DNA of 64,000 nucleotides from Peptostreptococcaceae bacterium (GTDB lineage: Bacteria > Bacillota > Clostridia > Peptostreptococcales > Peptostreptococcaceae): contig CABIZO010000003.1 of the NCBI GenBank assembly GCA_902363255.1, positions 186,001-250,000 of the forward strand, read 5' to 3'. The notes under the pieces are model-generated. The model was given only the letters and a program-made list of their open reading frames with translations. It ran no database searches and was not told the origin of the DNA. Each line of letters opens with the position of its first letter. The first letter of the stretch is position 1. The position numbers and the translations under genes were made by a program. This document shows, piece after piece, positions 54,859 to 63,498 of the stretch.

Positions 54859-56298
54859 TTACATATTTTTAAGTTTTTCTTCTATCATTTGTTTTGCCAC
54901 TGGAGGATTTGCTTTTCCTTTTGAAGCTTTCATTACTTGTCCCATTAAAAATCCTACAGCTTGAGTTTTTCCACCTTTATAATCCTCTATTGACTTGGGA
55001 TTATTATTTAAAACTTCATCTACAAGCTTCTCTATTTCATCAGAGCAACTAATTTGAGATAATCCTTTTTCTTCAATAATTTCCACCACTGGTCTATCAT
55101 TTTCAAATATTGCTTTAAATACCTCTTTACCTGCTGTATTGCTTATCTTACCTTCTTCAATTATATTGAATAAATCAACTAAGTTTTTAGGTGAAATTTT
55201 TATATCTTTTGCTTCCATATTATTAGCATTTAATAAACGAAGTAAATCTCCTAATATATAATTAGATACTGTTTTAGGATTTCCACCAGCTCTTACAACA
55301 TCTTCATAAAATTTAGCTAAATCTTTACTTCCTATTATTATAGATGCATCTTTTTCACTTAATCCATACTCTGATACAAATCTAGCTCTTTTTTCTATTG
55401 GCATTTCAGGCAATGTCTTTTCTATAGTATCCACCTTTTCCTGTGGTATTATAATAGGTGTTAAATCTGGTTCTGGGAAATATCTATAGTCATGAGCTTC
55501 TTCTTTAGAACGCATTGGCAAAGTTTTCCCCTTTCCAGCATCCCATCTTCTAGTTTCTTGTTTTATTTTATACTCTTCACCATATTGATATAACTCTTTT
55601 TGTCTTTTCTCTTCTTTTTCTAAAGCTTTTTGAACTTCTCTAAAAGAGTTTATATTTTTTATTTCTACTTTTGTTCCGTATTCTTCTTGTCCATAAGGTC
55701 TTATGGATATATTAGCATCACATCTTATAGACCCTTGTTCCATACGGCAATCTGATATTTCAGCATATTCAAGTATACCTTTCAGCTCTCTCATAAATGC
55801 TGCTGCTTCTCCTGGTGATCTTAGATCTGGTTCTGTAACTATTTCTACAAGAGGTACTCCTGCTCTGTTGTAGTCTATAAGTGATACTGGTTCATCCTCT
55901 AAATGCACAAGTTTTCCTGCATCTTCTTCTATATGTATTCTATTAATTCTAACAGATACTTCTTTTCCTTCGTAATTAAAATTTACTCTACCATTTATAC
56001 ACATAGGTAAATCATATTGAGAAGTTTGATAATTTTTAGTTAAGTCTGGATAAAAATAATTTTTCCTATCCATTTTATTATAGTTATTTATTGTACAGTT
56101 TACAGCTCTTCCTGCTTTTATCGCTAAATTAACAACTTCCTCATTTAAAACTGGTAGTGTTCCCGGTATACCAAGACATATTGGGCATGTATTTTCATTT
56201 GGTTTAGCTCCAAATTCCGTTGAACAAGAACAAAATATTTTTGTGTTTGTTTTTAATTCTGCATGTATCTCTAAACCAATAACAGTTTCTAATAACAT
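54859..56298 (-). CDS. gatB: Asp-tRNA(Asn)/Glu-tRNA(Gln) amidotransferase subunit B
   Basis: A 479-residue subunit that binds mischarged tRNA and phosphorylates its Asp/Glu side chain. The signature DRKNYFYPDLTKNYQTSQYD (two parts) lies at about residue 80, metal-binding CPICLG cysteines at about 37, and the C-terminal about 150 residues form the helical and YqeY-like tail that contacts tRNA. GAGAGGTG precedes the ATG; gatA ends 3 bases upstream, so translation is coupled. Last gene of aspS-gatC-gatA-gatB. Confidence 0.95.
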   Translation of the reverse strand: MLLETVIGLEIHAELKTNTKIFCSCSTEFGAKPNENTCPICLGIPGTLPVLNEEVVNLAIKAGRAVNCTINNYNKMDRKNYFYPDLTKNYQTSQYDLPMCINGRVNFNYEGKEVSVRINRIHIEEDAGKLVHLEDEPVSLIDYNRAGVPLVEIVTEPDLRSPGEAAAFMRELKGILEYAEISDCRMEQGSIRCDANISIRPYGQEEYGTKVEIKNINSFREVQKALEKEEKRQKELYQYGEEYKIKQETRRWDAGKGKTLPMRSKEEAHDYRYFPEPDLTPIIIPQEKVDTIEKTLPEMPIEKRARFVSEYGLSEKDASIIIGSKDLAKFYEDVVRAGGNPKTVSNYILGDLLRLLNANNMEAKDIKISPKNLVDLFNIIEEGKISNTAGKEVFKAIFENDRPVVEIIEEKGLSQISCSDEIEKLVDEVLNNNPKSIEDYKGGKTQAVGFLMGQVMKASKGKANPPVAKQMIEEKLKNM

Positions 56299-56301
56299 AA
56301 T

Positions 56302-57759
56302 TTACACCTCTCTTTCAAATTTAAGATTAAGTTTTTTCTCTAGCGCATAAGCAACTTTATATATTTTATCTTCAGTAAATACATCTCCAATTAATTGAAG
56401 CCCTATAGGTAGGCCATCTTTACTTTTCCCTCCTGGCATAGATAATGCTGGAACAGTTGCTAAGTTAATATTTATCGTATAAATATCAGCTAAATACATT
56501 GATGTTGGATCTTCACATCTTTCTCCTATTTTAAAAGGAAGTATTGGAGAAACTGGTCCAATAATAATATCGTATTTTTTGAAAGCTTCCTTAAAATCAT
56601 GTTTTAACTTAGCTCTAAATTTCTGCGCTTTATTGTAATAAGCATCATAGTACCCTGATGATAATGCATATGTTCCAAGCATTATACGTCTTTTTACTTC
56701 CTTACCGAATCCTTCACTTCTACTCTTCTCAACTAGCTCTTCCACAGAATTATATTCTTTTGCTCTATATCCATATCTTATGGAATCAAATCTTGCTAAG
56801 TTAGAACTTGCCTCTGCTGATGAAATTATATAATAAGGTGCTAATCCATCTTTTGTGGCTGGTAATGAGAATTCTTCTACTTCTGCACCCAATTCTCTTA
56901 AAACTTTTACGTCTTCATATATAGCTTCTTTTATTTCTTCATTCAATCCTTGTTCTTCAATAAATTCAATAGGTATACCTATTTTCATTCCTTTTATTCC
57001 TGAATCAATACCTTCAGTATAATCTCTCTTTTCAAGATTTTTAGCAGTAGTTCCATCAAAATCATCTTCTCCAGCTATGATATTTAGCAAATAAGCATTA
57101 TCTTCAACTGTCATTGAAAACGGACCTACTTGATCAAGAGATGAACCAAAGGCTATTAACCCAAATCTAGATACCAAACCATAAGTTGGTTTCATACCAA
57201 TAACTCCACAAAATGATGCTGGCTGTCTTATAGATCCTCCTGTGTCTGATCCTAAAGCTAAAGGAACCATATTAGCACCTACAGCTGCAGCAGAGCCTCC
57301 AGAAGATCCTCCTGGAACTCTAGATTGGTCTATTGGATTCTTAGTAATTTTAAAAGCTGAGTTTTCTGTAGAAGATCCCATAGCAAATTCATCTAAATTT
57401 GTTTTTCCTATTATTATAGCATCCTCTTCCTCTAATTTTTTTATAACTGTTGCATCATAAGGAGGAACAAAGTCTTCTAACATTTTAGATGCACATGTTG
57501 TTGCTACACCATTTGTACAAAGATTATCTTTTACTGCTATAGGTATACCAACTAACTTACCTACTTTTTCTCCTTTAGCAATTTTTTCATCTAACTCTTT
57601 TGATTTTTGGAATGCTTTTTCTTCTTGTAATAATATAAATGCATTTATATTTTCTTCTTTATCTTTTATATTTTTAACATAATAACTTAAAACTTCTTCA
57701 CAAGAAATTTCTTTATTTTGTATTTTATTTACCAGCTCTTTTATACTATAATTTTTCAT
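56302..57759 (-). CDS. gatA: Asp-tRNA(Asn)/Glu-tRNA(Gln) amidotransferase subunit A
   Basis: A 485-residue amidase-signature glutaminase. The catalytic Ser-cisSer-Lys triad is visible: Lys in VGIPIAVKDNLCT (about 78), cis-Ser in RVPGGSSGGSAAAVG (about 153), and the nucleophile in ALGSDTGGSIRQPASFCG (about 177). It releases ammonia that is channelled to GatB. GGAGGAGA precedes the ATG within the gatC end region. Confidence 0.96.
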   Translation of the reverse strand: MKNYSIKELVNKIQNKEISCEEVLSYYVKNIKDKEENINAFILLQEEKAFQKSKELDEKIAKGEKVGKLVGIPIAVKDNLCTNGVATTCASKMLEDFVPPYDATVIKKLEEEDAIIIGKTNLDEFAMGSSTENSAFKITKNPIDQSRVPGGSSGGSAAAVGANMVPLALGSDTGGSIRQPASFCGVIGMKPTYGLVSRFGLIAFGSSLDQVGPFSMTVEDNAYLLNIIAGEDDFDGTTAKNLEKRDYTEGIDSGIKGMKIGIPIEFIEEQGLNEEIKEAIYEDVKVLRELGAEVEEFSLPATKDGLAPYYIISSAEASSNLARFDSIRYGYRAKEYNSVEELVEKSRSEGFGKEVKRRIMLGTYALSSGYYDAYYNKAQKFRAKLKHDFKEAFKKYDIIIGPVSPILPFKIGERCEDPTSMYLADIYTININLATVPALSMPGGKSKDGLPIGLQLIGDVFTEDKIYKVAYALEKKLNLKFEREV

Positions 57760-57771
57760 TCAAGTCTCCTC

Positions 57772-58047
57772 CTACTCAATGATTTTAGGAACTTCAATTG
57801 AAGTTTCTCTTATTTTTTTAGAATTTCTATATAAGTCATCTATATCACATTTTTTACATATATCTTTTCTAACAACTGCAACTTTTGGTCTTTCTATCTC
57901 CACTCCTTCTAGATCTAGATTATCTAGTGTTTTAAATTGCTCTAATATATTTTCAAACTCACCCGCAAAAACTTTTGCTTCCTCTTCACTAAATTGAAGT
58001 TTTGCTAACTTCGCAATATATTTTACATCCTCTTTAGTAATTGCCAT
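57772..58047 (-). CDS. gatC: Asp-tRNA(Asn)/Glu-tRNA(Gln) amidotransferase subunit C
   Basis: A 91-residue subunit stabilising the GatA-GatB interface. Seen: VKYIAKLAKLQFSEEEA at the start and FENILEQFKTLDNLDLEGVE in the middle, both diagnostic. The C-terminal part carries CKKCDIDDL, an unusual CXXC in this family's variable tail. ATG 58047 with AAGGGTG six bases before it is preferred to the GTG at 58056, which overlaps that site. Confidence 0.93.
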   Translation of the reverse strand: MAITKEDVKYIAKLAKLQFSEEEAKVFAGEFENILEQFKTLDNLDLEGVEIERPKVAVVRKDICKKCDIDDLYRNSKKIRETSIEVPKIIE

Positions 58048-58080
58048 CTTCTTCACCCTTTCATTTATATTTTCAACTAT

Positions 58081-59418
58081 TTATGGAGTTAATCTCTTCA
58101 TATCTCTTGGTATAAGAGTTGCTTCTCTAATATTAGTAAGCTTTAATATCTTCATAGTAAGCCTTTCTAATCCTATTGCAAATCCACCATGTGGAGGCAT
58201 ACCATATTTAAATGTTTCTAAATAGAAATCAAAATCATCTGGATTTAGTCCAAATTTTATTATATTATCTTTTAACATCTGATAATCATTAATTCTTTGT
58301 CCTCCTGTTGTTATTTCTAATCCGTCATATATTAAGTCAAAACTCTTAGTTAAATCTTTATTTTTATCATCCGGCATTGTATACATCGGTCTTTTGCTTA
58401 CTGGATATTTAGTTAAAAATACAAAATCACAATTATATTTTTCTTTAACGTATTTAGAAATTAATACTTCACCTTCTGAATCTATATTTCCAATAGGAGA
58501 TTTCTTATTGTATTTATATAATAATATATCATGAGCTTCTTCCAAAGTTATTCTAGGTATAAAAACTTCATTCGGTAAATCTATTTTATACATTTCAAGC
58601 TCTTTTTTACAAACCTTATTTAAGTGATTGAATAAATAATTTATAAAACCTTCTTCTAAATCCATTAATTCAAATTCATCCTTAATAAATCCTACTTCAA
58701 CATCTAAACTAACATATTCATTTAAATGTCTCCATGTATTATGAAGTTCGGCTCTATATGCATGACCTATTTCAAAAACTCTTTCAAGACCAGCCCCTAC
58801 CATCATTTGTTTATAAAATTGAGGAGATTGTGCTAAAAAAGATCTTCTGTCAAAATAGTTAACAGTAAACATTTCAGAGCCACCTTCTGTAGATGAATCA
58901 ATTATTTTTGCTGTATGAATTTGTTCAAAATTTCTTTCTTTTAAATAATTTCTAAAAGCTGATTCAATTTCATTTTGCACTTTAAATATTGCTCTTATCT
59001 CAGGTCTTCTAAGAGAAATTGTTCTGTGATCTAGTTGAGTTTCTAACGCTGCTTTATTTTTTAAACTATTAATTTCAAATGGCAGTTTATCATAATAAGC
59101 ATTTCCTACAATCTCTATTTTTTTAACCTGAATTTCTATTTTACCAGGTGCTTTTTCATTAGTACATACTGTTCCTATAACTTCTATGGCATTTTCAAGT
59201 CTCAAGTCTTTAATTTGATTTTTTTCACAAACAAGTTGGATTATACCCGACTTATCTCTTAATCTTATAAACACAACATGGCTTAAATCAGTTATTTTAT
59301 GCACCCAACCTCTAAGTAACACTTTTTGATTTGTATAATCTTTTAATTCATTTATAAATACTCTTTTTAAACCTTCATTTTCCTTATCATTTGTAAATGC
59401 TCTTTTTAACTGTGCCAT
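58081..59418 (-). CDS. aspS: Aspartyl-tRNA synthetase, archaeal type, likely non-discriminating
   Basis: A 445-residue class IIb synthetase. N-terminal OB-fold anticodon domain (VLLRGWVHKITDLSHVVFIRLRD in parts), class II motif 2 (VFEIGHAYRAELHNTWRHLNEY, in parts) and motif 3 (GGFAIGLERL). It lacks the GAD insertion of bacterial AspRS and is about 445 residues, as in archaeal enzymes. Co-operonic gatCAB implies that it charges tRNA-Asn with Asp, which GatCAB converts to Asn. ATG 59418, with AAAGGA nine bases before, is preferred to ATG 59436, which lacks a site. Confidence 0.9.
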   Translation of the reverse strand: MAQLKRAFTNDKENEGLKRVFINELKDYTNQKVLLRGWVHKITDLSHVVFIRLRDKSGIIQLVCEKNQIKDLRLENAIEVIGTVCTNEKAPGKIEIQVKKIEIVGNAYYDKLPFEINSLKNKAALETQLDHRTISLRRPEIRAIFKVQNEIESAFRNYLKERNFEQIHTAKIIDSSTEGGSEMFTVNYFDRRSFLAQSPQFYKQMMVGAGLERVFEIGHAYRAELHNTWRHLNEYVSLDVEVGFIKDEFELMDLEEGFINYLFNHLNKVCKKELEMYKIDLPNEVFIPRITLEEAHDILLYKYNKKSPIGNIDSEGEVLISKYVKEKYNCDFVFLTKYPVSKRPMYTMPDDKNKDLTKSFDLIYDGLEITTGGQRINDYQMLKDNIIKFGLNPDDFDFYLETFKYGMPPHGGFAIGLERLTMKILKLTNIREATLIPRDMKRLTP

Positions 59419-59454
59419 TTCATTCAATCCTTTCATTTATTATTTTTATACATT

Positions 59455-59714
59455 AAAAAACGCCCCTATACAAAAGTATAGGGACGTGATATTTACGCGG
59501 TACCACCCTAGTTGACTATTTTAGTCCACCTTAGTTACGCACAGAAACAATTTCGATACGCTTCCTAGATAACGGTAGGATTCCGTTTAGGTCTACTCTT
59601 TAACATAAATTTCGGCTAACCACTCCAAAGTGTTCTTCAACTAAAGTATCATACAAAGCTTCCACCATCCTTTGCTCTCTATAAATTAACATATAGTCTA
59701 CTCTCTTTTTCATC
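59455..59714 (-). promoter_or_regulatory. T-box riboswitch of aspS-gatCAB, overlapping Glu/Asn specifier
   Basis: T-box sequence AGGGTGGTACCGCG, terminator CGCCCCTATAC/GTATAGGGACG (59461-59486) and TTTTTT. The specifier region reads AAGAACAC: AAC (59634-59632) is an Asn codon, and GAA (59635-59633) is a Glu codon overlapping it by two bases. A two-tRNA T-box of exactly this kind has been described for the transamidation operon of Clostridium acetobutylicum. The promoter upstream is not clear. Confidence 0.9.
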
Positions 59715-59873
59715 GTATTTTCTATATTTTTTTAATATTGTAAATATTGTAAATTATTTTATAAATAAAAGCAACAACTTTTTCATTTTATTTCTAATTA
59801 ATTTATATGACAATTATTATTTACTTTTATGAGTATTATATTCAAAAAATCTAAATATGTTCATATACTTTTA

Positions 59874-60425
59874 TTATTCTTCAAAATATTCATTTAGCAA
59901 ACTAAAAAATTCTTTTTCATGTCTGGCCTCATCTTTGCACATTTCATTCAGCGTATTATATATAATATCTAATCCAAACTCTTTAGCTTTTTTAGCTAAC
60001 TTTAGTTTACTTTGTATTGCTTCATATTCGTTATCTATAATTGATTTTAAATTTTCCTCTGTCCAAGGTTTTACTATATCTCCTAATAAACCTGCCAGGA
60101 TTGATGCATGTTCAGCTTCTTCATAAGCTATTTTTTTATATACTTTTCCTACTTTTGTATATCCTTCTTTAGTTGCTATCTTACCCATAGCCAAATACAT
60201 TCCTACTTCTAAGCATTCTCTAGAAAAAATATTTCTTAAATCTGAAATCATACTATCATCTGCTTCTTTTGCAATTCCTATATCTTTATCCATATTCATC
60301 ATATCTAGTTCATGATTTATATTTATTTCTTTGAACTCTTCACAATGTGCATTACAAATAGGACAGATTTTGAGTTTTTCATTTTCTATAATATATCCAC
60401 AAATTGGACAAATCCACTTTTTCAT
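59874..60425 (-). CDS. Reverse rubrerythrin (N-terminal rubredoxin, C-terminal diiron domain)
   Basis: A 183-residue protein. Residues about 5-27 form a rubredoxin-like iron site of two CXXC pairs (CPICGYIIENEKLKICPIC in order, one residue short of a full listing), unlike standard rubrerythrin where it is C-terminal. Residues about 60-183 are the ferritin-like four-helix bundle with ECLEVGMYL, YEEAEHASI and DEARHEKEF giving the diiron ligands. Such proteins reduce hydrogen peroxide (and in clostridia serve O2 defence) with electrons from NADH via a rubredoxin reductase. GGAAGGAAA precedes the ATG. Confidence 0.85.
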   Translation of the reverse strand: MKKWICPICGYIIENEKLKICPICNAHCEEFKEININHELDMMNMDKDIGIAKEADDSMISDLRNIFSRECLEVGMYLAMGKIATKEGYTKVGKVYKKIAYEEAEHASILAGLLGDIVKPWTEENLKSIIDNEYEAIQSKLKLAKKAKEFGLDIIYNTLNEMCKDEARHEKEFFSLLNEYFEE

Positions 60426-60629
60426 TTATATTTCCTTCCTAATATTTCCTTATTGTCATTTCATAATTATATTATGAATATATTTCTATTATTTTATTCT
60501 TATTGTAGGTTCTATAAATTTTTAATAATTTTCAATTTTTATTTAAGAATAATAAATATATATCTTAAATATATTGTAAGTAATAAGAATTAATAATAAT
60601 GTTTTGATATTACTAAGGAGGACATATTT

Positions 60630-61220
60630 ATGGGACTTTTAACGACATTACTAACTGGACTAGCTTTAGCCATGGATGCCTTTGCTGTTTCTGTTACAAA
60701 GGGTATAACCCTTCGAAAAATCACACCTTTAGTATCATTTAGAATTGCGTTTCTATTTGGATTATTTCAAGGATTAATGCCTCTAATTGGATGGTTTGTA
60801 GGTATCAGATTTCAATCATACATAACAGCTATAGATCACTGGATTGCTTTATTTTTATTATCTTTTATAGGGCTCAAGATGATATTTGAAGCCTATGAAG
60901 ATACTAGAAACCCTGAAATAAGCGTAACTTGTGATGATTATTTGGATAATAGAGAACTAATAATTTTAGCTATTGCCACTAGTATTGATGCCCTTGCTGT
61001 AGGAGTTAGCTTTGCTTTCTTAAACGTACATATAATGCCACTTTGTTTAAGCATTGGAGTAATTACTTTTGTGTTATGCTTTTTAGGAGTTATGATTGGT
61101 AAAATTTTAGGACCTATTTTTAAAAATTATTCTCAGATTGTTGGTGGCATAATATTAATAATTATAGGTATTAATATCTTAAATGAACATACTAATTTCA
61201 TTTATAGAATGTTAAATTAA
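60630..61220 (+). CDS. mntP: Manganese efflux pump MntP
   Basis: A 196-residue protein with six predicted helices. The duplicated motif is present in both halves: LAMDAFAVSVTKG (helix 1, about 14-24) and ATSIDALAVGVSFAF (about 117-130), whose Asp residues line the Mn2+ path. GGAGGAC precedes the ATG. No yybP-ykoY manganese riboswitch is visible in the 200 bases upstream. It ends in its own terminator. Confidence 0.93.
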   Translation: MGLLTTLLTGLALAMDAFAVSVTKGITLRKITPLVSFRIAFLFGLFQGLMPLIGWFVGIRFQSYITAIDHWIALFLLSFIGLKMIFEAYEDTRNPEISVTCDDYLDNRELIILAIATSIDALAVGVSFAFLNVHIMPLCLSIGVITFVLCFLGVMIGKILGPIFKNYSQIVGGIILIIIGINILNEHTNFIYRMLN

Positions 61221-61246
61221 TTTACATACTATTTAAAATAATAAAA

Positions 61247-61275
61247 AACTGTAGATATTCCAATCTACAGTTTAT
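61247..61275 (+). terminator. Intrinsic terminator of mntP
   Basis: AAACTGTAGAT/ATCTACAGTTT stem with TTCCA loop, T-rich tail on both sides; also serves the racemase gene. Confidence 0.85.
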
Positions 61276-61280
61276 TTTTA

Positions 61281-62456
61281 TTAAAAATGATATACTCTTT
61301 CTACTCTATTACCTATACAGCTCAATGTTTCATTTGTTATCGTTCCACTTAATTTACTTAACTGATTAATTGGCAAATAATGTTCTCCATCTTGCCCAAA
61401 TAAAGTTACTATATCTCCTTCTTTAACATTATCAATATTAGTTACATCTACCATTGTTTGATCCATACAAACATTACCTATTATTTTTCCATATTGACCA
61501 TTAATTAAAACTTTAAAATCTTTCTTTGATACTGCTCTAGAAAATCCGTCTGCATATCCAATAGTTATTGTAGCAATTTTCATTGATGTTGGAGTAGTAA
61601 AGTTATTACCATAACCTATATTTTCACCAGCTTCTACTTCTTTTACCATAGCAACCCTACATCTTAATGACATTGTTGGTTTGAATTGTTCATCATCAGG
61701 CAACTTACTCAATATGTCATCACATGGATCACAAGGTACACCATATAATATAATACCTGGTCTAGCTAAGTCTCTATGAATTTCTCTATAAGATGAAATT
61801 CCATAAGAGTTTTGTAAATGAATCTTTCCTAAGTTTAATTTTTCTTTTTCTAAATTATCAATTATATAATCAAAATTTTCAATTTGTTTTCTAGTAAATA
61901 ATATATCTTCTTCTTCTTTGCTGTCAGCTCTACATAAATGGGAAAATATTCCTGTAATTTCAATATTTTTTAAATTATATAAAGATTTAATATCTTCTAT
62001 ATGTTCTCTGTTTTCACCTATCCTATTCATTCCTGTATTAAGGGCCACATGACATTTAACTATTCCTGGTGATTCACTCAATTCCTTAGCATATTTACTA
62101 TTTACTAAAGTTTGTGTTAAATCGTATTTTATTAATTCATCTTTTTGACAAACAGGTGTATATCCTAAAACTATTATTTCACCTTTAATATTTGCATCTC
62201 TTAATTCTATTCCTTCACTAATACATGCAACTGCAAAATATTTAATACCAATACTTTCAAAGTAACTAGCTACTTCTACAGCACCATGTCCATAAGCATT
62301 AGCCTTTACTACACCTACTATTTCACAATTTTCATCTAACATTTTTGAAATGACATTTATATTATGTTTAAAGTTAGTCAAATTAATTTCTGCGAAAGCT
62401 CTTAATTTAGAAGTATCAATATCTTCCCTACTATTATAAATTTTTGCTTCCATCAT
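61281..62456 (-). CDS. Alanine/serine racemase family protein (second paralogue)
   Basis: A 391-residue fold-type III PLP racemase. PLP lysine in VGVVKANAYGHG (about 52), catalytic tyrosine region ENIGYGNNF (about 285) and MDQTMVDVT near 335. It differs from the alr at 4604 by replacing HVANSAA with LQNSYGISSY, a change I associate with VanT-type serine racemase catalytic domains; no membrane half is attached. It may supply D-Ser or serve as a back-up alanine racemase. ATGs at 62456 and 62453 are both within range of AGGGGGA; I kept the first. Confidence 0.8.
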   Translation of the reverse strand: MMEAKIYNSREDIDTSKLRAFAEINLTNFKHNINVISKMLDENCEIVGVVKANAYGHGAVEVASYFESIGIKYFAVACISEGIELRDANIKGEIIVLGYTPVCQKDELIKYDLTQTLVNSKYAKELSESPGIVKCHVALNTGMNRIGENREHIEDIKSLYNLKNIEITGIFSHLCRADSKEEEDILFTRKQIENFDYIIDNLEKEKLNLGKIHLQNSYGISSYREIHRDLARPGIILYGVPCDPCDDILSKLPDDEQFKPTMSLRCRVAMVKEVEAGENIGYGNNFTTPTSMKIATITIGYADGFSRAVSKKDFKVLINGQYGKIIGNVCMDQTMVDVTNIDNVKEGDIVTLFGQDGEHYLPINQLSKLSGTITNETLSCIGNRVERVYHF

Positions 62457-62585
62457 AATATCCCCCTAATATGTTTTTATAATATTCCCTCTTAAGTTTA
62501 AATACACCATATTATGTCCTATATAAATTCTACCTTAATTATAGCATATTTTTTGAATATTAATAATATTCTATCGTATTCACAT

Positions 62586-62618
62586 AAAAATAAGCCATTT
62601 TTAATGGCTTATTTTTAT
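62586..62618 (-). terminator. Intrinsic terminator of small membrane protein gene
   Basis: AAAAATAAGCCATT-TTT-AATGGCTTATTTTT, T-rich on both strands. Confidence 0.85.
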
Positions 62619-62680
62619 ATATTATTCATCACATTCATTAGTATATGTGTATGATGGATTTTTTTCTCTTCTTTATATTT

Positions 62681-63019
62681 TTACTCTTCCTTTTTTTCTG
62701 AACAATAAGGACAATCTTCTCTTTTTAGTCTTCTGGAATTAAATTCATTTACTGCTTTTTCCAATTCTTCTTTTTCTTCTTCCTCTTGTCTTATAAATGC
62801 ATCTTCATAAAACTGCATTTTTTCTTTTTCCTTAAAAATTTCTTCTATTTCATCTTCGTAATATCTTGCCAACCTTTTATCTTCAATTAAACCAAGAACT
62901 TTTCTTGCACCAACATATGCACCTGCTGCTACTCCAGCAGTTGCCGCTCCAAAGATTATGGCTTTTCTAAGCTTTCTATTTACATCCATATAATGCTCAA
63001 TACATTCAATACTTTTCAT
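62681..63019 (-). CDS. Small membrane-anchored coiled-coil protein with CXXC tail
   Basis: A 112-residue protein: one Gly/Ala-rich helix (IIFGAATAGVAAGAYVGA, about 21-38), then about 60 residues of Glu/Lys-rich probable coiled coil, and a C-terminal EDCPYCSEKKEE with one CXXC that could bind metal or thiols. The layout recalls YtxH-type stress proteins, but similarity is only in composition. AAAGGAGA precedes the ATG. Confidence 0.65.
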   Translation of the reverse strand: MKSIECIEHYMDVNRKLRKAIIFGAATAGVAAGAYVGARKVLGLIEDKRLARYYEDEIEEIFKEKEKMQFYEDAFIRQEEEEKEELEKAVNEFNSRRLKREDCPYCSEKKEE

Positions 63020-63083
63020 AAAAAATCTCCTTTCATAAAAGGTAATCTATTATAAATAGTATTTGTATTTATCGAATAAAAAA

Positions 63084-63113
63084 ATTACAAATTTCAATAT
63101 TAATATTTGTAAT
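63084..63113 (-). terminator. Intrinsic terminator in leader region
   Basis: ATTACAAAT/ATTTGTAAT stem with 12-base loop, then seven T on the minus strand. It lies between the structured RNA and the small membrane protein gene; a 20-bp A/T palindrome is centred at about 63141. Confidence 0.65.
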
Positions 63114-63189
63114 TACTATGTAAGTTTCAATAAATTTACATATGTAAATTTTTTATTTTTTTAATTTTAATAAAAAAATTTTTTATAAA

Positions 63190-63380
63190 ATATAAAAAGC
63201 TAAACTAATAGTTTAGCTTAATAATAGAAAATGTATTAAGGAAGTGGCTTTACTGTTATCTACCCAAAAGAATTTATTTTATACTCTTGAATGGGCTTAA
63301 GTTTTACTGTATATTGAAAAGCTCCTTTGAAGAGTTTCGCGTATTAGTTTGAGATATTACCACTACCACTTCCTTAATAT
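63190..63380 (-). ncRNA. Candidate structured non-coding RNA, about 190 bases
   Basis: A perfect 14-bp inverted repeat (63366-63379 with 63234-63247, TATTAAGGAAGTGG) encloses 118 bases that fold further: GCCCA/TGGGT stem and a CTC/GAG hairpin are visible, with two copies of ACAGTAAA. On the minus strand it is followed 15 bases later by a terminator (AAGCTAAACT/AGTTTAGCTT, 63197-63219, then TTTTT). There is no reading frame. A TTGACT -35-like hexamer lies at 63400-63395 without a good -10. The rod-like closed form and length recall 6S RNA, but no diagnostic sequence supports it. Confidence 0.5.
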
Positions 63381-63498
63381 AATTGTATTTATATAGTCAA
63401 GATTTTGTTCATAATTTTTGATAAATAATAATATTTTATTTTCTTTTTTGTAGTTATATTTTCTTAATTTTTATCATATATTATTAATTATGATTTAT

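Noticed and set aside
60430..60629. Manganese (yybP-ykoY) riboswitch upstream of mntP
   Set aside because: I looked for the conserved GGGGAGTA-type core and paired stems and found only A/T-rich sequence.
63190..63380. 6S RNA assignment for the structured RNA
   Set aside because: Length and rod shape fit, but I could not identify the central bubble or any sequence specific to 6S RNA, so it is left unnamed.
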